In this document: positions 1 through 12,472 of the stretch, piece by piece
How positions within the stretch are numbered: the first letter of the stretch is position 1
How the letters are laid out: every line of letters starts with the position of its first letter
Source of the DNA: Circinella umbellata
Lineage: Eukaryota > Mucoromycota > Mucoromycetes > Mucorales > Lichtheimiaceae
Assembly (NCBI GenBank): GCA_025093555.1
Contig: JAIWNF010000004.1
Span: 868,001 to 932,000, forward strand
Length of the DNA stretch: 64,000 bases
Direction: 5' to 3'
Translations under genes and position numbers: made by a program
The notes under the pieces: model-generated
What the model was told of the DNA's origin: nothing
Database searches by the model: none
What the model saw: the letters and a program-made list of their open reading frames with translations, nothing else

Positions 1-1071
1 ATTTTGTGAACATGAGCTTCATTATTGTTTGTAAGATACAAGTGTGATCCGACTCTTATATGTGGTAATATAATGTCATTGAATACTCTCAAAAACGAGG
101 AAATCACGTGTCTCTCTCTGGTTGTCATAGCTTCCCTTGTCATTTTTGAGCAAAAGAGCCATTGAAAAATACAGTACAAGGAACTTCTCTTCTTGTTTTC
201 TGTACGTAACTTCAAGTTGTATAATTACATCATGGTAGGATCAGTACACTATGTAGTCAGCTTTGATTAATGATATAGTACTACGTATGAAAGTATATAA
301 AGCAGATCAAGAGTGACCATAGGAGTTCTTTGTATCGTACGTATTCTTTAATGCCTTCTTTGGAAATGGAGAGATGATGGAATACTTTTTGTTCTGAAGT
401 ATATATGTAATATTAATCAAAAACAAATAATGAATTTCATTAGATAGATTTATTACTTTACTATTTCTGTCTTTAATTTATTATTAGATTTTACTTTTGA
501 CTTGCATTAAGTGAATAAAGTATACTGTCTTTCTTTGATGAATGTAAATGCAGTAGTAATATATTAAATAGTCAAGTATTCTATTATACAAACTCAGTTA
601 GGTTTTGCTGCCTAATTTTTTTTGGGGTATTGTGTGCCTCAACTCAACTGGTCTTACTTTCTAGGTGCCCCTTTTTTTTTTTTGTTTGACTGTATATTTA
701 TATATATATACTCTTTTTTTTAATTCAAATAAAGTCATCCATATAAAAAAAAGAACAAGAATACTATTGAGATTGTAACGTTCTATATATTTTTTAGTTG
801 GTTTAGATTAGAAAGAAAGGGAACCAAAAGAATACAAAAATAAAAAAATAAAAATAAAAAAAACCAAGAGACAAGAAAACTTATTTTATTTTTTGTGAGT
901 CTGTCTCCTTCCCTTCTCTCTCTCTCTCTCTCTCTCTCTTACGAAAACTTTTTTTTATTTTATTTCTCCAATCTGTATTGGGCAATTCACACACAAAAAC
1001 ATAATACACGTCCATTTGTTTTTTGTTTTTTTTTTTTTTGAGGAAGAAAAAAAAAAATAACAATCATATAT
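1..1071. other. Intergenic, upstream of the Nto1/BRPF-like gene
   Basis: No credible coding region was seen on either strand. The distal part is ordinary AT-rich sequence. The last 400 bases contain T runs, a CT dinucleotide tract near 915-939 and A/T-rich stretches directly before the ATG at 1072, which fits a fungal promoter and 5' leader. Confidence 0.5.
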
Positions 1072-4000
1072 ATGCCTTTAAAAACACGAGGACGTGGTAG
1101 AGGTACAGGTCGTCGTGGACGTCCTAAAAAGTATCCGCGTGCAGAAGAATTTCAACAAGATCAATTACAACAACCACAAAAAGAACGACAACTTACTATC
1201 AAACCACCACCACCTTATAATAATAGTTTAGTATTGAATAGTTCCATCGCTACTCCAACCCATCTTGAAAATAATACTAATGGTCATACAGCAGTAAGAC
1301 CAAGAGAAGAACGATCTTACAAAGATTACTTTCCCAATTTAAATTTGAAACAGCCTTTAAAGATTGTTAGGGTGTCATTAGCAGATCGTCAACAAGATGT
1401 TATTAATAATAATGAAACAGTAACAACAGAGACACAAATAGATAATACTTTATTATCAACAGCAACACAGGCAACTGACAACAAGAAAGGAGACGATGAT
1501 AATAATAGTAATAGTAGTGAAAATAATAAACAGCAAGAAGTACCTGAAATTCCACGCGAAAGTTCTGAAGAATCTGAACTCTCTTCTGTGAGCCTCGATG
1601 AATCCGTTCCAGTGGGAGTAGAAAATGGATCATTGAATAAACAACAAAAAGTGACAGAACAAGAAGATGAAGACAAACTAATTAGTAGTAATAGTAGTTT
1701 ATCGTTGTACGAATCAAACGAAAACAGTAATTCATCTGATGCTTTGACTGAAGACAAGGTTACAATAACTAGTGGGACAGTATCATCATCATCACCATCT
1801 TCTTCTTCTTCTTCTGATCATATCATGGATGTGGATATCAATGAGAACGATAACGACAAAAGCGATAATGAACAAGTAGTTGATATTGATACGACAAATA
1901 GTAATAATGAATCATCATCACCTGAACAACAACAAACAATCGAGACAATAGAAAGAAATGGAGATCCATTAGTAGATCATCATAAAGAAGGTGACTTATA
2001 CCAAGCATTATCAACGCGTCCACAACCTCCACTTTTAAATGATACAAATATGGGTGTGAATTTGGATGCATTACCTAAACCTTCTTTTCGTTTGGTAACT
2101 GATGACAAGAATGAAGAGTCAAAAAATGAAAAAACAAATGATAATTCAGGAACAATCACAATAACAAATAATATTAACATGGAAGAGGAAAGTACAGCCT
2201 CACAACAAAGATTTCAAAGACCTGAAAATCATTATATTCGATATATTGGTAAATATTTTTATTTTATTTTTCTTTATTAAATGCATTATAGTTTTATTTT
2301 GCTCAAACTCTATTTGAAAAAAATAATAATATTAAATTTCTAGAACCATCCGAAGCAGATTTAATGGATATGATTGAATACGATATGGATGAACATGGTA
2401 AAGAGAAAGAAAGAGAGAGAGAAATGGATAAAGAGGGAGGTATCAGAAATATATTTTATATATTTATTAAATATATAAATCTAGATGATGCATGGTTACA
2501 AATGTTAAATGAAGAACGACGTAAAGAAGATCTTGGAGAAGTATCTGGTGATTTATTTGAAGCTGTTATGGATCAACTTGAAAAAGAATGGTTTGATTTA
2601 GTTAAAAATTTACCAAAACAAGTCGCTGAAGAACCAACACTTCCGGAAGATTCTGCATGTGCTATTTGTGATGATACAGAATGTGAAAATAGTAATGCTA
2701 TTGTATTTTGTGACGGATGTAATTTAGCTGTTCATCAAGGTAAAAAGACCATATATATATTAAAAAGTGATTATAGAAAGCTCATTTTAATCCATTCTCT
2801 TTTCATTTTAATTAGATTGTTATGGTATTCCCTATATTCCAGAAGGTCAATGGTTATGTCGTAAATGTTTAGTATCACCTGAAAACCCTGTTTCTTGTAT
2901 ATTTTGTCCAAATGAAGGAGGTGCATTCAAGCAAACAAATACCAACAAATGGGGTCATTTATTATGTGCGATTTGGATCCCAGAGGTTGGTCTCAGCAAC
3001 AGTGTTTATATGGAACCCATTGATAATATTGAAAATATACCCAAAAGTCGGTGGAAATTGACGTGTTATATATGTCGACGACGCCAAGGTGCATGTATTC
3101 AATGTGACAGTAAGCATTGTTTTGTTGCTTTTCATGTAACGTGTGCAAGATGGGCAAGACTTTGTATGCGAATGAAATCCCATGGTTCACATTATGACGG
3201 TGTTGTTTTCAAAGCTTATTGTGATAAACATACACCTCGTGATTATTTAGAGCAAGTCAATGTCGAACAAACAGTAGCTGCTGCTCAAACATTTTTTTCA
3301 AATAGTCATCGACGAAAAGGAAATCATCATCATCAACTTCAACAACAACAAATGGCTCGACAACGTTATGTGGATGGCTCTAGTGAAATAAGTACTTTGA
3401 CAAATCATTCTATTGAAAGTAGTATAGAAAGACAACAAAAAGAAGAAGAAGAAGAAGATAATCGAAAAAAGAAACATAAAAAGAAACGACGAACCAATAG
3501 CAACAACAATAATAGTGGTCATGATAATTCGGCAGTGACACAAATGTTACCAAGTTCGAAAGCAGCCCGTGCACATCAGCATCATTATTCTGCAGGTGCA
3601 CCTATTGCTCCAGAATATATAATCAACAAATTAGAGAATATGAAATGTGTACGACAAGCAACCAATTTGCGAAAAAGATCACAATTGATTGTTAGTATAT
3701 GTCGATACTGGTCTCTTAAACGAGAATCAAGACGTGGTGCACCTTTATTGAAACGTTTGCATTTGGAGGTAACAGATTTAATGAATGATTTGTGTGTGGA
3801 TAAGAGAAAAAAGATAAAGATAAAAAAAATGGATAACTCATATAACTGTTTGTAATTATAGCCTTGGACCGCATCATCTTCACAACATAAACAAACTGAA
3901 GTAGAAAAAGCACATCGTGCAGCGGTGAGCTTTTATTTATTTTTAGACAATCACGGAGTAATTATATACATTTATATTTATTTGTATAACTTATCTATAT

Positions 4001-6002
4001 ATTAGGCAATGATGAATTTGAGAGCTGATCTAGAACGAGTTCGTATGTTATCTGAACAAGTACAAAAACGTGAAAAACAAAAATTGGAACGTATTCGAAA
4101 ACAAAAAGCATATTTAGAAATGATTCTATTCCCAATAGAATATATTGCTAAACCATTAGTAGATCAACTTATTGAGTAAGTTTCTAATACCAGTATGATT
4201 ATATGAGCTAGTGTGTACTGACAACATTTTATAATTTATTAGAATGGATAAAAAGGAATTATTCCGATTCCCTGTAACACCTGATGTTGCACCCGATTAT
4301 GCTGAAATCATTGATACACCCATGTCATTTGCTGATATTCTAGAAAAATTTTCGTTGCACGAGTATACAAGTTTGGAACAAGTAGAGGTTAAAATCTATC
4401 CTTTTTATATGATTTTATATACATTGAGAATAAGGGGTGAATATCAAAGAAAGAGAGGAAAAATGACTGAATTTAATTTTTTATATTATTTAGAATGATA
4501 TCATGTTAATATGGAAAAATTGTATGGCATACAATAAACCAGAAACTTTATATTATCGTACTGCCGAACGATTAAAGAAAGTATCTATTGACTTGATAAC
4601 CCAAGCTAATCAAGATTACAATGAATTATTGATTCGTAAAGAAACAGGTGTTTTATCTATTGATATCCATCCCGAAATATTTACCTATAACACAATCCAT
4701 GTTCCTTCTCCTGAAGAATTAGCTGCTGAACGCGAACGATTGGAACAAGAAGAAAAGTCTCGATTAGCAGAAGAAGAAAAATCTCGATTAGAACAAGAAG
4801 AACAAGAACGTTTATTAGCTAAAAAACTGGAAGCAAAGAAAAAATTACAATTGGAACGGGAAAAAGCTAAAGAAAAACATGAAGAAGCGAAACGAAAGAA
4901 ACGTGCGAGTGATGCTATTAGAAGAGAAAAATTGCGGGCAGAAAAACTCAAAGCGAGATTATTACAAGAACAAAAACAACAAGAAGAAGAACAAGTTGTT
5001 ATGGAATCTGATACATCTTCTTTGGTATCATCATCAGGAGATGCAAAAATACCTAGTAATGGTCCTAATAATAATAATAGTAGGGTAACTACACGATCAT
5101 CAAGAGCAAAGGCAATTCAAAAAGAAAAGGAAACTATCAAAGAAGAAGAAGAAGGAGGAGAAGAAAAAGGAGGAGAAGAAACAGAAAAACAAGAAAGCAA
5201 AAAATCATTACGTCGACGTACAAGAAGCATGGGATCTGAAGGCTTAGTAGCACCTACAGCCGAACAAGTTCAAAGACGTACATCATCTGAAGCACGTAAT
5301 TTACTTTGGCATTCAGATAGTGTAGCAGCCGAACAAAAAAACATTTCACCATTGAAATTGGATTTAAAACGAAAAGCACCTCCTGGTTGGCTTTATGTTG
5401 AAGAGAACAGTAGTAATAATAACAGTGATGTTGATTCACCCACACCTTCCCCACGTAAGAAACCAAGAAGAGAACGTCCGTCAAAAGTAATCAAATTCGA
5501 ACCTATTACAAATATTGAACCTAAAATGATTGTATGGGCTCGTGTAAAAGGATTCCCACCTCATCCTGCTAAGGTAGTTTATTTTTATTTTTGTTTCGTA
5601 TGGCACTTTTATATCTAATTCGTATATATTGTAGATTGTGGATACAAAAGAAGAAGATATTGGAAAACATGTATTATCATCCAAACATGGAGAGCAAGAT
5701 GTATTAGTTGAATTTTATGAAGTACCTGATCATCATAAATGGTAAAGAATTATTATTATTGTAATAGAATAGAATAGAATCATTTAACTAAATAATATAT
5801 ATTTTTTAGGGGTTGGGTTAGTCGAACAGATATATTTGATTTAGGTGATCCTGATCATGATACTGAAATGTTATTGGTGGCACGTAAGAAAAAAAATTAT
5901 CGTCGAATTAAAGAATCCAGAGTTGGTTATGAATTCGCCTGTAAAATATTGGGACTGGATCCCTCACCAGCATTAAATAATTCAACTTTTTTAAAGAAAT
6001 AA
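1072..6002 (+). CDS. BRPF/Nto1-like chromatin reader (AT-hook, EPL-like, PHD-knuckle-PHD, bromodomain, PWWP)
   Basis: Exons: 1072-2248, 2344-2397, 2485-2739, 2816-3768, 3862-3924, 4006-4175, 4243-4387, 4494-5573, 5635-5741, 5810-6002; about 1398 aa, all phases consistent. Seen in order: an AT-hook-like basic start ([10 protein letters not shown], residues 14-23); a long low-complexity acidic, Ser/Asn-rich region; an EPL-type segment ([20 protein letters not shown]); a PHD finger (CAICDD...[14 protein letters not shown]); a Zn-knuckle and second, extended PHD ([29 protein letters not shown]); a bromodomain split across exons 7-8; a Glu/Lys coiled coil; and a C-terminal PWWP ([16 protein letters not shown]). 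This is the scaffold architecture of BRPF proteins and yeast Nto1, which in NuA3/MOZ-type acetyltransferase complexes bind H3 tails, acetyl-lysine and methylated H3K36. The function is inferred from the family. The start is the first ATG, which leads straight into the AT-hook. Confidence 0.93.
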
Positions 6003-6392
6003 TCCAAGATGTGGCCTCATATAATTATACACATTTCATTTCATTCACTCACATTTTTACACTTTGGAAAGAAAAAAGAATAATAATTAATCATACCCCT
6101 TTTTCCTTACATAACAATTTTTTTTAGTAACTACTTCTTTTGCTGTAAATATGAGATTTTTCTCTTTTCTTTCCCTTCCCCCCCAAACCCCCCACTTCTA
6201 TTTAAAAATCAAAAGGTATTGCCATTCTATATCTCTTGCAAGTATTGGAAGATTCTCCAAACAAGTGTGGTAAAAAAAAAACTCTCTATTTCTTATATAT
6301 TATTTTATTTCTTACGTTTTTGTGTTTTTTTTTTTCATATCCCTCACTCGAAAGTTTGCTTTTTATAATAAATTGTTTTGCTTGTCGCTATT

Positions 6393-6469
<77 letters not shown>

Positions 6470-7148
6470 GTATTCTTTTGATGTTTTTATTTTTTTTATA
6501 CGTACGTATAAAAGAAAGAAGAGTATACAACCTGTAATTATGGGATGTACAGTACGTAAACATATGACCAAGATAGGTACGTACGTAAAAAATCGCATGA
6601 TAGTAATACCATGTTTCAAGAAACTGCTGTATAAAGACAAATTTTCCAAAAGGAATTTCTATTTTAACAGTCCCCCCCCCACAAAAAGAAAAGAGAGAGG
6701 TTTATTCCAAGTAGTTAATCTTGTGTCCATATCAAAAGCGCATGTTTTAGGTGAAATATGCATAAGTTTTGGGAGAGGGAAAAAGTTGGACATGAGGGAA
6801 ATGGATATCCCGACAAACAGGTTTTTTTTTCTTTTTGAATACCAACATCCCAATTTGGACCTAACTAAACTTGTTGTTGTCACATTTTATACATATTATA
6901 ACGCCACATACATACACATCAACAAACAAATGTGAGATTCATATGGTTACGTAGGAAGAAACTTTATATAAGAAAAAAAAACTTTTTATTCAAGTTATAG
7001 TCTGTGTAAGAACCTACTTTCTCATTTCCGAATAGTTTCCACCTTCAAGTGGCATTACATCCAGCATAATAAATATATATAAAATTGATAACATATTATA
7101 ATGATGTAAAAAAAAAAAAGAAGAATTTCCACAAATATATATAAATAT
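6003..7148. other. Convergent intergenic region between two chromatin genes
   Basis: This is a shared 3' region between plus-strand and minus-strand genes. It contains C-rich runs, A/T homopolymers and a TTA microsatellite. The ORFs here are only read-throughs of that repeat or chance frames; no conserved protein signal was seen. Confidence 0.5.
6394..6469. repeat. (TTA)n microsatellite, about 25 units
   Basis: Uninterrupted TTA/ATT triplets over 76 bp, about 390 bp past the stop of the BRPF/Nto1-like gene. They read as poly-Leu, Ile, Tyr or Asn in different frames, which explains several spurious ORFs. Confidence 0.97.
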
Positions 7149-10100
7149 TTAGGTGGAAGTAGTAGTATGATCTTTATTTATATTACTACTATTAGTATCT
7201 TCTTCATTATTATTTGATGATGTAGGAGTACTGTGATGACTAGTAGGGGATAAACTACTTGATTCGTTGGTATCATTAATAAATTGTTTTAATATCAATT
7301 GTCGTATTTTTTCCACATATTCTGTTACTTGTTCAGTTGGTAAAAACAAATTGGAACGTATAGAATCCAATAATTTATCAAGTCTTGTTCGTGATCCAGA
7401 AAATGTATGTAACATATTTACTTTACTAATAAAAAAATAAAGAAAAAGGGTTTTTTAACAACTGTTTTCTATTTGTTTATAATTATTAATAATTGCTTAC
7501 TGTTCATAATCTTGAAATTCCATAACAAGTTTCTCGAACTCTTCAAATACGTGTGGTGAGACCTGCTCACTTTGATGTACCCTCCTTTTACAAGCATAAG
7601 GAACTCCTATAATTTATGTATTTATGAATATTTTACTAGTAATATTTTATAGAAAGGAAAAAAAAAAAAGATACATACGAAATGGACTAGATTCACTCCA
7701 ACGTGGACTGATATGAATATATTGTATTAATGAATGATCACTCACAGTCTCTATATCATATGGAGTCACGATTACGCCAATAAATGGTTCATCACCCGAA
7801 TTTTCATGTCTAAATAAAGTCTAAAATAGTATTCTTATCAATATTATATATATTTATAATGTGAGATTATTTTTGTGATTAGTTATTTACCTGATAAGAT
7901 GTCTGATTTTCAATATCTCGTATACTTGGATGAGGCTCAAATGTAGGATGAGAATGATACCAGCCAACAACACTATAACCTTTTTCTGCAAAAACTTCCC
8001 GCGCTTTCATTTCGGAAGCAGGATCCATTTCACACTAAAGAGAAAATCATATGAGTTCTTGATCTTTTTCTCTTTGAGTTATATTATACAATTTACCTGA
8101 ATACCTGTACTTGTGCTTTTACATGGAAATACACTTTGTACTTTAAGAATTTTTTGAGATTGTCCATTATTATCATTTATAAAACTACCACCTAATAATC
8201 CAATAATTTCTGTATGTGCCAAATGGGAATGAAAATCCATTACAAGCTAATAATAAATGGCATTAGTAAAATATAAATATAATCTCATTTATAGTTTATA
8301 AATATAAATATAAATAAATTACCAAAGCATCACTCGTGATATCAACTATAAATGGAGCAGGATATGCATCATCATAATATTCCAACGGAACCAGCCGAAA
8401 TGGATCATAACTTTCACCGTCAAAATGATGTTGTGGTCTTTTAATGATTCGTTTAGGCCTTGAAGCTTTAATTTCTGATTTGAAACATTTTAGTTAACTT
8501 CATTCCCCCTCTTGAAACAAATTGATTATTAGTATGTATATCTCTATATATTTTACCTTGTCCATGTTCAATGACACGTCCTTCTAATTCCTTAGGATCT
8601 ACCCTAAATAATTTAATAAAATATATATGTTAATAGAAAATCATATGATTCTTTATATATTAATCATACTACTCTTACCATTCACCCAGTTCGTTTCTTA
8701 CTTTACGTTTTCGTGGTCTAAACAAAACAAAATAAAAAACAAATTCATATGGATGTTCTCTGTGATTCACAACATACAATACCGAAATAAGAAATCTTAC
8801 CCATCATATCCAATGACTCTATCTGCAGCCACAAACATATTTTCATCTGTTAATAATATTTCATCATGATGATGTTTATTATTTTCTTCTTCTGTGGATC
8901 GTTTTGAAATAGTATGTGAACGTGGTGCATTATTAATACAATTCGCATTGATAGCTCCAATATTTTCTAAATAAGTATGCACGCGACCAATTGCATTTAC
9001 ATCACCACAATTAGAAAGTCCTTTTCGAGCACTCGTTTTTGTAAGATAACGTGGTTTACATTGTTGCCAACAATCAAGTATATGATTTCGTATTTTTAAA
9101 TATCGATCGGGCGTTTTAGAATATTTGTTACAAAACCATTCTGGATTACTTGATTTTTCTTCTTCTGATATAATGTGTTTATCAAACTAGCATAATATAA
9201 TATGAATTTACTCTTATTCTTATCATTCTATCTATTCTATATAAAGGAGATTATCAACTTACCAAAATATTATTATTATTATTATTAGTTGCTAGTGTTG
9301 TATTATCATTATCATTATCATGAAATGATTCTGATTGTGGTTCTTTTAATACTGGTGTATTGGATGTTAATGCTAATGATGATGATGATGATGATGAAAG
9401 AGTTGAAGATGATGCTGTTGTTGCTGTTGTTGAATTATTTGATGCTATAATTGATACTGGTGTCACTTGTTGTTGTTGTTGTTGTGGATCGGGTAGTATG
9501 GATGAAGTTGGTCCCTGAATTGTAGGATGATCAATCTGTGTCACATCTTCTTTTTCTTTGATTTGGGTTAGTAAATTATCTGCTTCTAGTTTATCCTTTG
9601 TTGTTGTTGGTTGGTTAGGTTGACTAGAAACAAAAAAGCCATCTTGTTCCATTGGAGTCGTCTCTTGTTCTTTGCTATCGTTATTATTATTTAACTTTTC
9701 CTCCTCCTGCTTTTCTACTAGTACTTCTTCATTGTTTATATTATCAATCTTGTTCTCCGTTCTTACTTGTTGTTCTTGATCAGAATGGAGTATAGATACT
9801 TCCATTGATAATGGTGGTGTAGTATCACTATCTTCTACAGATATTTCTTCATCATCATCTAAATCCTCTTTCAATACTCCTTTGTCCTGTTTCGTATTAT
9901 TATCTTCTTCCTCTTCTTTTTTTATCGTAACATGTTGTTGTTCTTTTGTTGATGTTGATAAAGATGGAGAAACTGATTGTTTTTCAAGCTAAACATATAT
10001 ATATATATATATATATACCTTAGTATATTTACAAAAACCTTATGATAATAAAACGGATAGATAAAATGGCTATCATATTACCTTATCGGATAAAACCCAA

Positions 10101-11030
10101 TGTCTTGCGCGATTTTTACATTGTAACGAATTTCTTGTTTTGACTTGTGCAGCAATAATTTTCCAATTACCAAATCCATATTGTTCCTAATAAAAGATAA
10201 TAATCAGAATTAAAAAAAGATCAGTCTCCCTTTCCTTTCTTCCGCTTTGAGAGAACACAAACACATACTATAGCAGATCGTAATAAATCATCTTCTGTTG
10301 ATGTCCAACGTGTCTTGTGTGACGGTAACGATGCTGATGATATCATTGCTATAATTAACGTTCATTCTTAGCATAAGCCAAATATATACATATTACTCTT
10401 TCTTTTTGCATTTGTGTATATTGTATTAAACTTACTTTCAGTTTTTAATTTCTTTGTAGTACTATTATTATTATTACTCGTTAATGATTTTTTAGGTTTA
10501 CGTTTATTTATTGTTGTATTTGTATTTGTCGTTGGTAAGGTAGCTATTGTATCTTGACCATAATAGTATTGTTCTTCTGCAAGCATTTGTTCAATTAAAG
10601 CTCTTGATTCATCGTCCATGTCCTAAATCGTGTCATATTACAAATAGTGTATGGGCCAACGTTAATATTTTTTCTACTCCTTCCTCTTTGGTCACCTGTT
10701 TCTCTTTTCAATTATAAAGTAAATTAGTTATTTACAGGATCATGATTATTTGTCCATTGTGTTGATTCATATTCTGTTGAAGGTGAAGAATTGATTACAG
10801 GTGTCAAAGTCGAATTACTATTTTAGATCAAAATGTAAATATATTTACACCAAAAAAAAAGAAATGAGCCATTTATGCTTTAGATCCCTTTTCCCCTCAT
10901 TGATTATATAAATAAATAAACTTTACGATGAAGTTATAGGAGTAGTAGAATCGGGTACATTGATTTGTTGTTGTTGTTGTTGTTGTTGTTGGGTATTTTC
11001 ATCGTCAATATCAATGATCTCGTCATCCAT
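7149..11030 (-). CDS. MYSM1-like histone H2A deubiquitinase (SANT-SWIRM-MPN/JAMM)
   Basis: Fifteen exons, 5' to 3': 11030-10927, 10817-10736, 10622-10436, 10348-10269, 10186-10082, 9988-9263, 9186-8801, 8717-8679, 8603-8557, 8474-8323, 8246-8097, 8034-7891, 7820-7679, 7606-7501, 7425-7149; about 908 aa, every junction in phase. Seen: an N-terminal Gln tract; a Myb/SANT repeat ([15 protein letters not shown], then [22 protein letters not shown]); a long acidic linker; a SWIRM domain ([20 protein letters not shown] through [14 protein letters not shown]); and an MPN domain with an intact JAMM metalloprotease motif (Glu in TEIIGLLGG, then [16 protein letters not shown]). This domain order defines MYSM1/2A-DUB, which removes monoubiquitin from histone H2A. 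The intact zinc ligands suggest an active enzyme. Substrate and nuclear location are inferred from the family. Confidence 0.92.
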
Positions 11031-12472
11031 CGGAACGAACGGAATAAAAGAAAATATTAAAATAATAATAATAAAAAAAATGCACTCACACAGACACACC
11101 CAATACAAAATAGAAGGAGCGCGGTTTTTTTTTTCTGTGCCTCTCTTTTTTTTTGCACCCTCAAGAAGTAGTTCCGCATTTTAGGATTAAGAAATAAATG
11201 CAAAGTGCGTGCGCCAATACAATAAACATATAACTTGTCTGTTATAGTTGTGAAGCGTTTAAGATATAAATAAATATATATATATATATATATATACATT
11301 AGGGAAAAGTGATCTTCATATCTTATAGTAAGAAGATTAAGGAGAAAAATGACTCGTTTATGTAAAAAAAAAAAAAAGAAGGTTTGATCTTGAGATATAC
11401 ATGTTTGAGTTATAGTATACTCCATTACATATTATCTCATTATTTCATAGAATATAATAAAACGGTGATAAGAAAACATAACAACAATCAATCATAAAGA
11501 TATTCTATTCCATTATGTATTTAAGACTCGTTTTGTAAATGCATTTATATATATGGAAGATATAAACATGAATAGAAGATACTGAATAATAAGGTCTACT
11601 AAGAAGAACAGTTTTATCATTTATATTCTCACATGTAAAGAAAAAAAGGAGAAGATGATATACACTGTATATGATGACAGTTATTTCTTATTTTATTAAC
11701 CAGATGGGAAAAAATAAATAAAAGCCGGCGGACGACGGGTGGAAAGACATTTATACCACACAAGATTTATAAACACCCATTTTCTTTTTGTGGTAGCTTA
11801 AAACTGGCTTCTGACCTACTATGGAAATCTGTATTAAAGAAAAAAGAATAACAGTTATAACTCAACATAATATAAATTAGTGACATTGATTTTCTTTTTT
11901 GAAAAAGAAAATCATTGTTGCACACGTGGAAGCAAAAAAAATAAAAATAAAGATCAGGTGGATGGGCCACCGATTGTTTCACACTGAAGAACAAAACTGG
12001 CATGGTTGTACTAGCTGGTTATAACAAAAATGGCTAAACTTTTATGTTTGTTAAAAAGAAGGAATTTTGATGTTATATTGAATGATGATCCTTTTCGAAA
12101 CTTTGGGGGGTCTAAAAAATAAGGAAAAAAGTTTTTTTGTGCTCCATAATGTTGTTAAACCAAGTAGGTGGGAAACAATTCTAAACGATTTGTACAGCAG
12201 ACACACACACACATTTATATACACACGCTTTTTATTTTGAAATTTTACATATAAAAAGACTTACACTTTTTTTTTTTTTTTGCTTTCTGTTTATCGTTTT
12301 TGATTTTTATTACATTTCTTTTTGAAAAAAATAATAATAAAAAAAACAAAACCATCAACTATTATCATTATTATTACTATTATTTATTTTGATCCTAGTT
12401 ACTACTACTAGCTACTGTAGATCCGAAAAAAAAAAACTTTAATTCAACCGAACCCCGTTTGTTTTATTAACA
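11031..12472. other. Divergent promoter region between MYSM1-like and Pma1 genes
   Basis: About 1.44 kb between two divergent starts. It holds a (TA)n run near 11275-11296, A/T homopolymers and a T-rich then A/C-rich stretch just before the Pma1 ATG. No supported gene was seen. Both promoters must lie here, but no specific operator was identified. Confidence 0.5.

Noticed and set aside
881..1063. Minus-strand 60-codon frame
   Set aside because: It translates the CT microsatellite and poly-T of the promoter; composition is Lys/Arg-Glu repeat only.
6236..6935. Overlapping frames rich in Ile, Leu, Tyr or Asn
   Set aside because: Produced by the TTA microsatellite; no sequence outside the repeat looks conserved.
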